A stretch of DNA of 64,000 nt from contig VXMJ01000042.1 of the NCBI GenBank assembly GCA_009841145.1, positions 47,932-111,931 on the forward strand, read 5' to 3'. Source of the DNA: Caldilineaceae bacterium SB0661_bin_34 (GTDB taxonomy: Bacteria; Chloroflexota; Anaerolineae; Caldilineales; Caldilineaceae). The notes under the pieces were generated by a model. It saw only the letters and a program-made list of their open reading frames with translations, ran no database searches and was not told the origin of the DNA. A program made the translations under genes and the position numbers. Shown here piece after piece: positions 63,967-64,000 of this stretch. Position 1 is the first letter of the stretch; each line of letters opens with the position of its first letter.

Positions 63967-64000
63967 GGCCGGTTAGGATTGGGTCTGCTTGGCAACGGAG

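Noticed and set aside
1..64000. CRISPR array
   Set aside because: No series of regularly spaced short repeats is seen.
1..64000. tRNA or rRNA genes
   Set aside because: No cloverleaf with a GGTTCRA-type loop or rRNA-like stretch was recognised by eye; a covariance search would be decisive.

Overview
The window is a mostly GC-rich stretch of bacterial chromosome. The best guess for the host is a Chloroflexota (Anaerolineae/Caldilineales-like) bacterium. The reasons are Tat/lipobox sugar-binding proteins, DUF4013 membrane proteins, Uma2 nucleases with coiled-coil tails, phytanoyl-CoA dioxygenases and a dense mix of sulfatases. The extra content is typical of marine sponge symbionts: an exported ankyrin/Fn3/SH3 protein, sulfated-glycan genes and an unusually built single-gene reducing PKS. 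This assignment comes from gene content alone. There is no rRNA and no tRNA was recognised, so it is an inference.

Layout. 0-10 kb: a tightly coupled defence-type operon with a Druantia DruE-like giant helicase (DUF1998 plus a nuclease-like C-terminus), a RelE/ParE-fold-UvrD helicase fusion and a DUF488 protein. 10-15.8 kb: two nearly identical copies (about 1 kb each) of a Uma2 nuclease gene flank a Gfo/Idh oxidoreductase and a TnpB (IS200/IS605-like) element lying against a truncated TerB/BRCT gene. 15.9-31.9 kb: a sulfated-glycan region with two sulfatases, a sugar ABC importer without its own ATPase, a frameshifted alpha-L-fucosidase, an echo of a second fucosidase and a broken GH43-like lipoprotein. 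Interspersed are transposase relics, the ankyrin/Fn3/SH3 protein, an acyl-CoA ligase and a 34-residue RiPP-like peptide. 31.9-35.4 kb: a relic of a second PKS, a 3-hydroxyacyl-CoA dehydrogenase, DUF1232 and XPB/Ssl2-like proteins. 35.4-40.1 kb: argC-argB-SDR-argD-NAGS preceded by a leader peptide with three consecutive AGG (Arg) codons and an intrinsic terminator, which looks like arginine attenuation. 40.4-51.2 kb: a 3451-residue PKS (KS-AT-DH-MT-ER-KR-ACP-KS-defective AT) behind a perfect palindromic operator candidate. 51.6-56.3 kb: a PhyH dioxygenase, two divergent DinB-fold proteins, a sugar epimerase and an ABC exporter. 56.6-59.3 kb: three successive toxin-antitoxin-like loci, each with an intact antitoxin/regulator and a broken toxin. 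60-63.3 kb: an AT-richer, probably acquired gene joining a P-loop (ORC/STAND-like) ATPase to a C-terminal PRTase-like domain. The window ends in a wrecked IS5-family transposase.

The most unusual items are the DruE/RelE-UvrD/DUF488 trio, the P-loop-PRTase protein, the PKS that ends in a KS plus an AT lacking its serine (with a second PKS relic ending at the same domain boundary), the leaderless Arg attenuator, the toxin-less antitoxin array and the orphan RiPP-like peptide.
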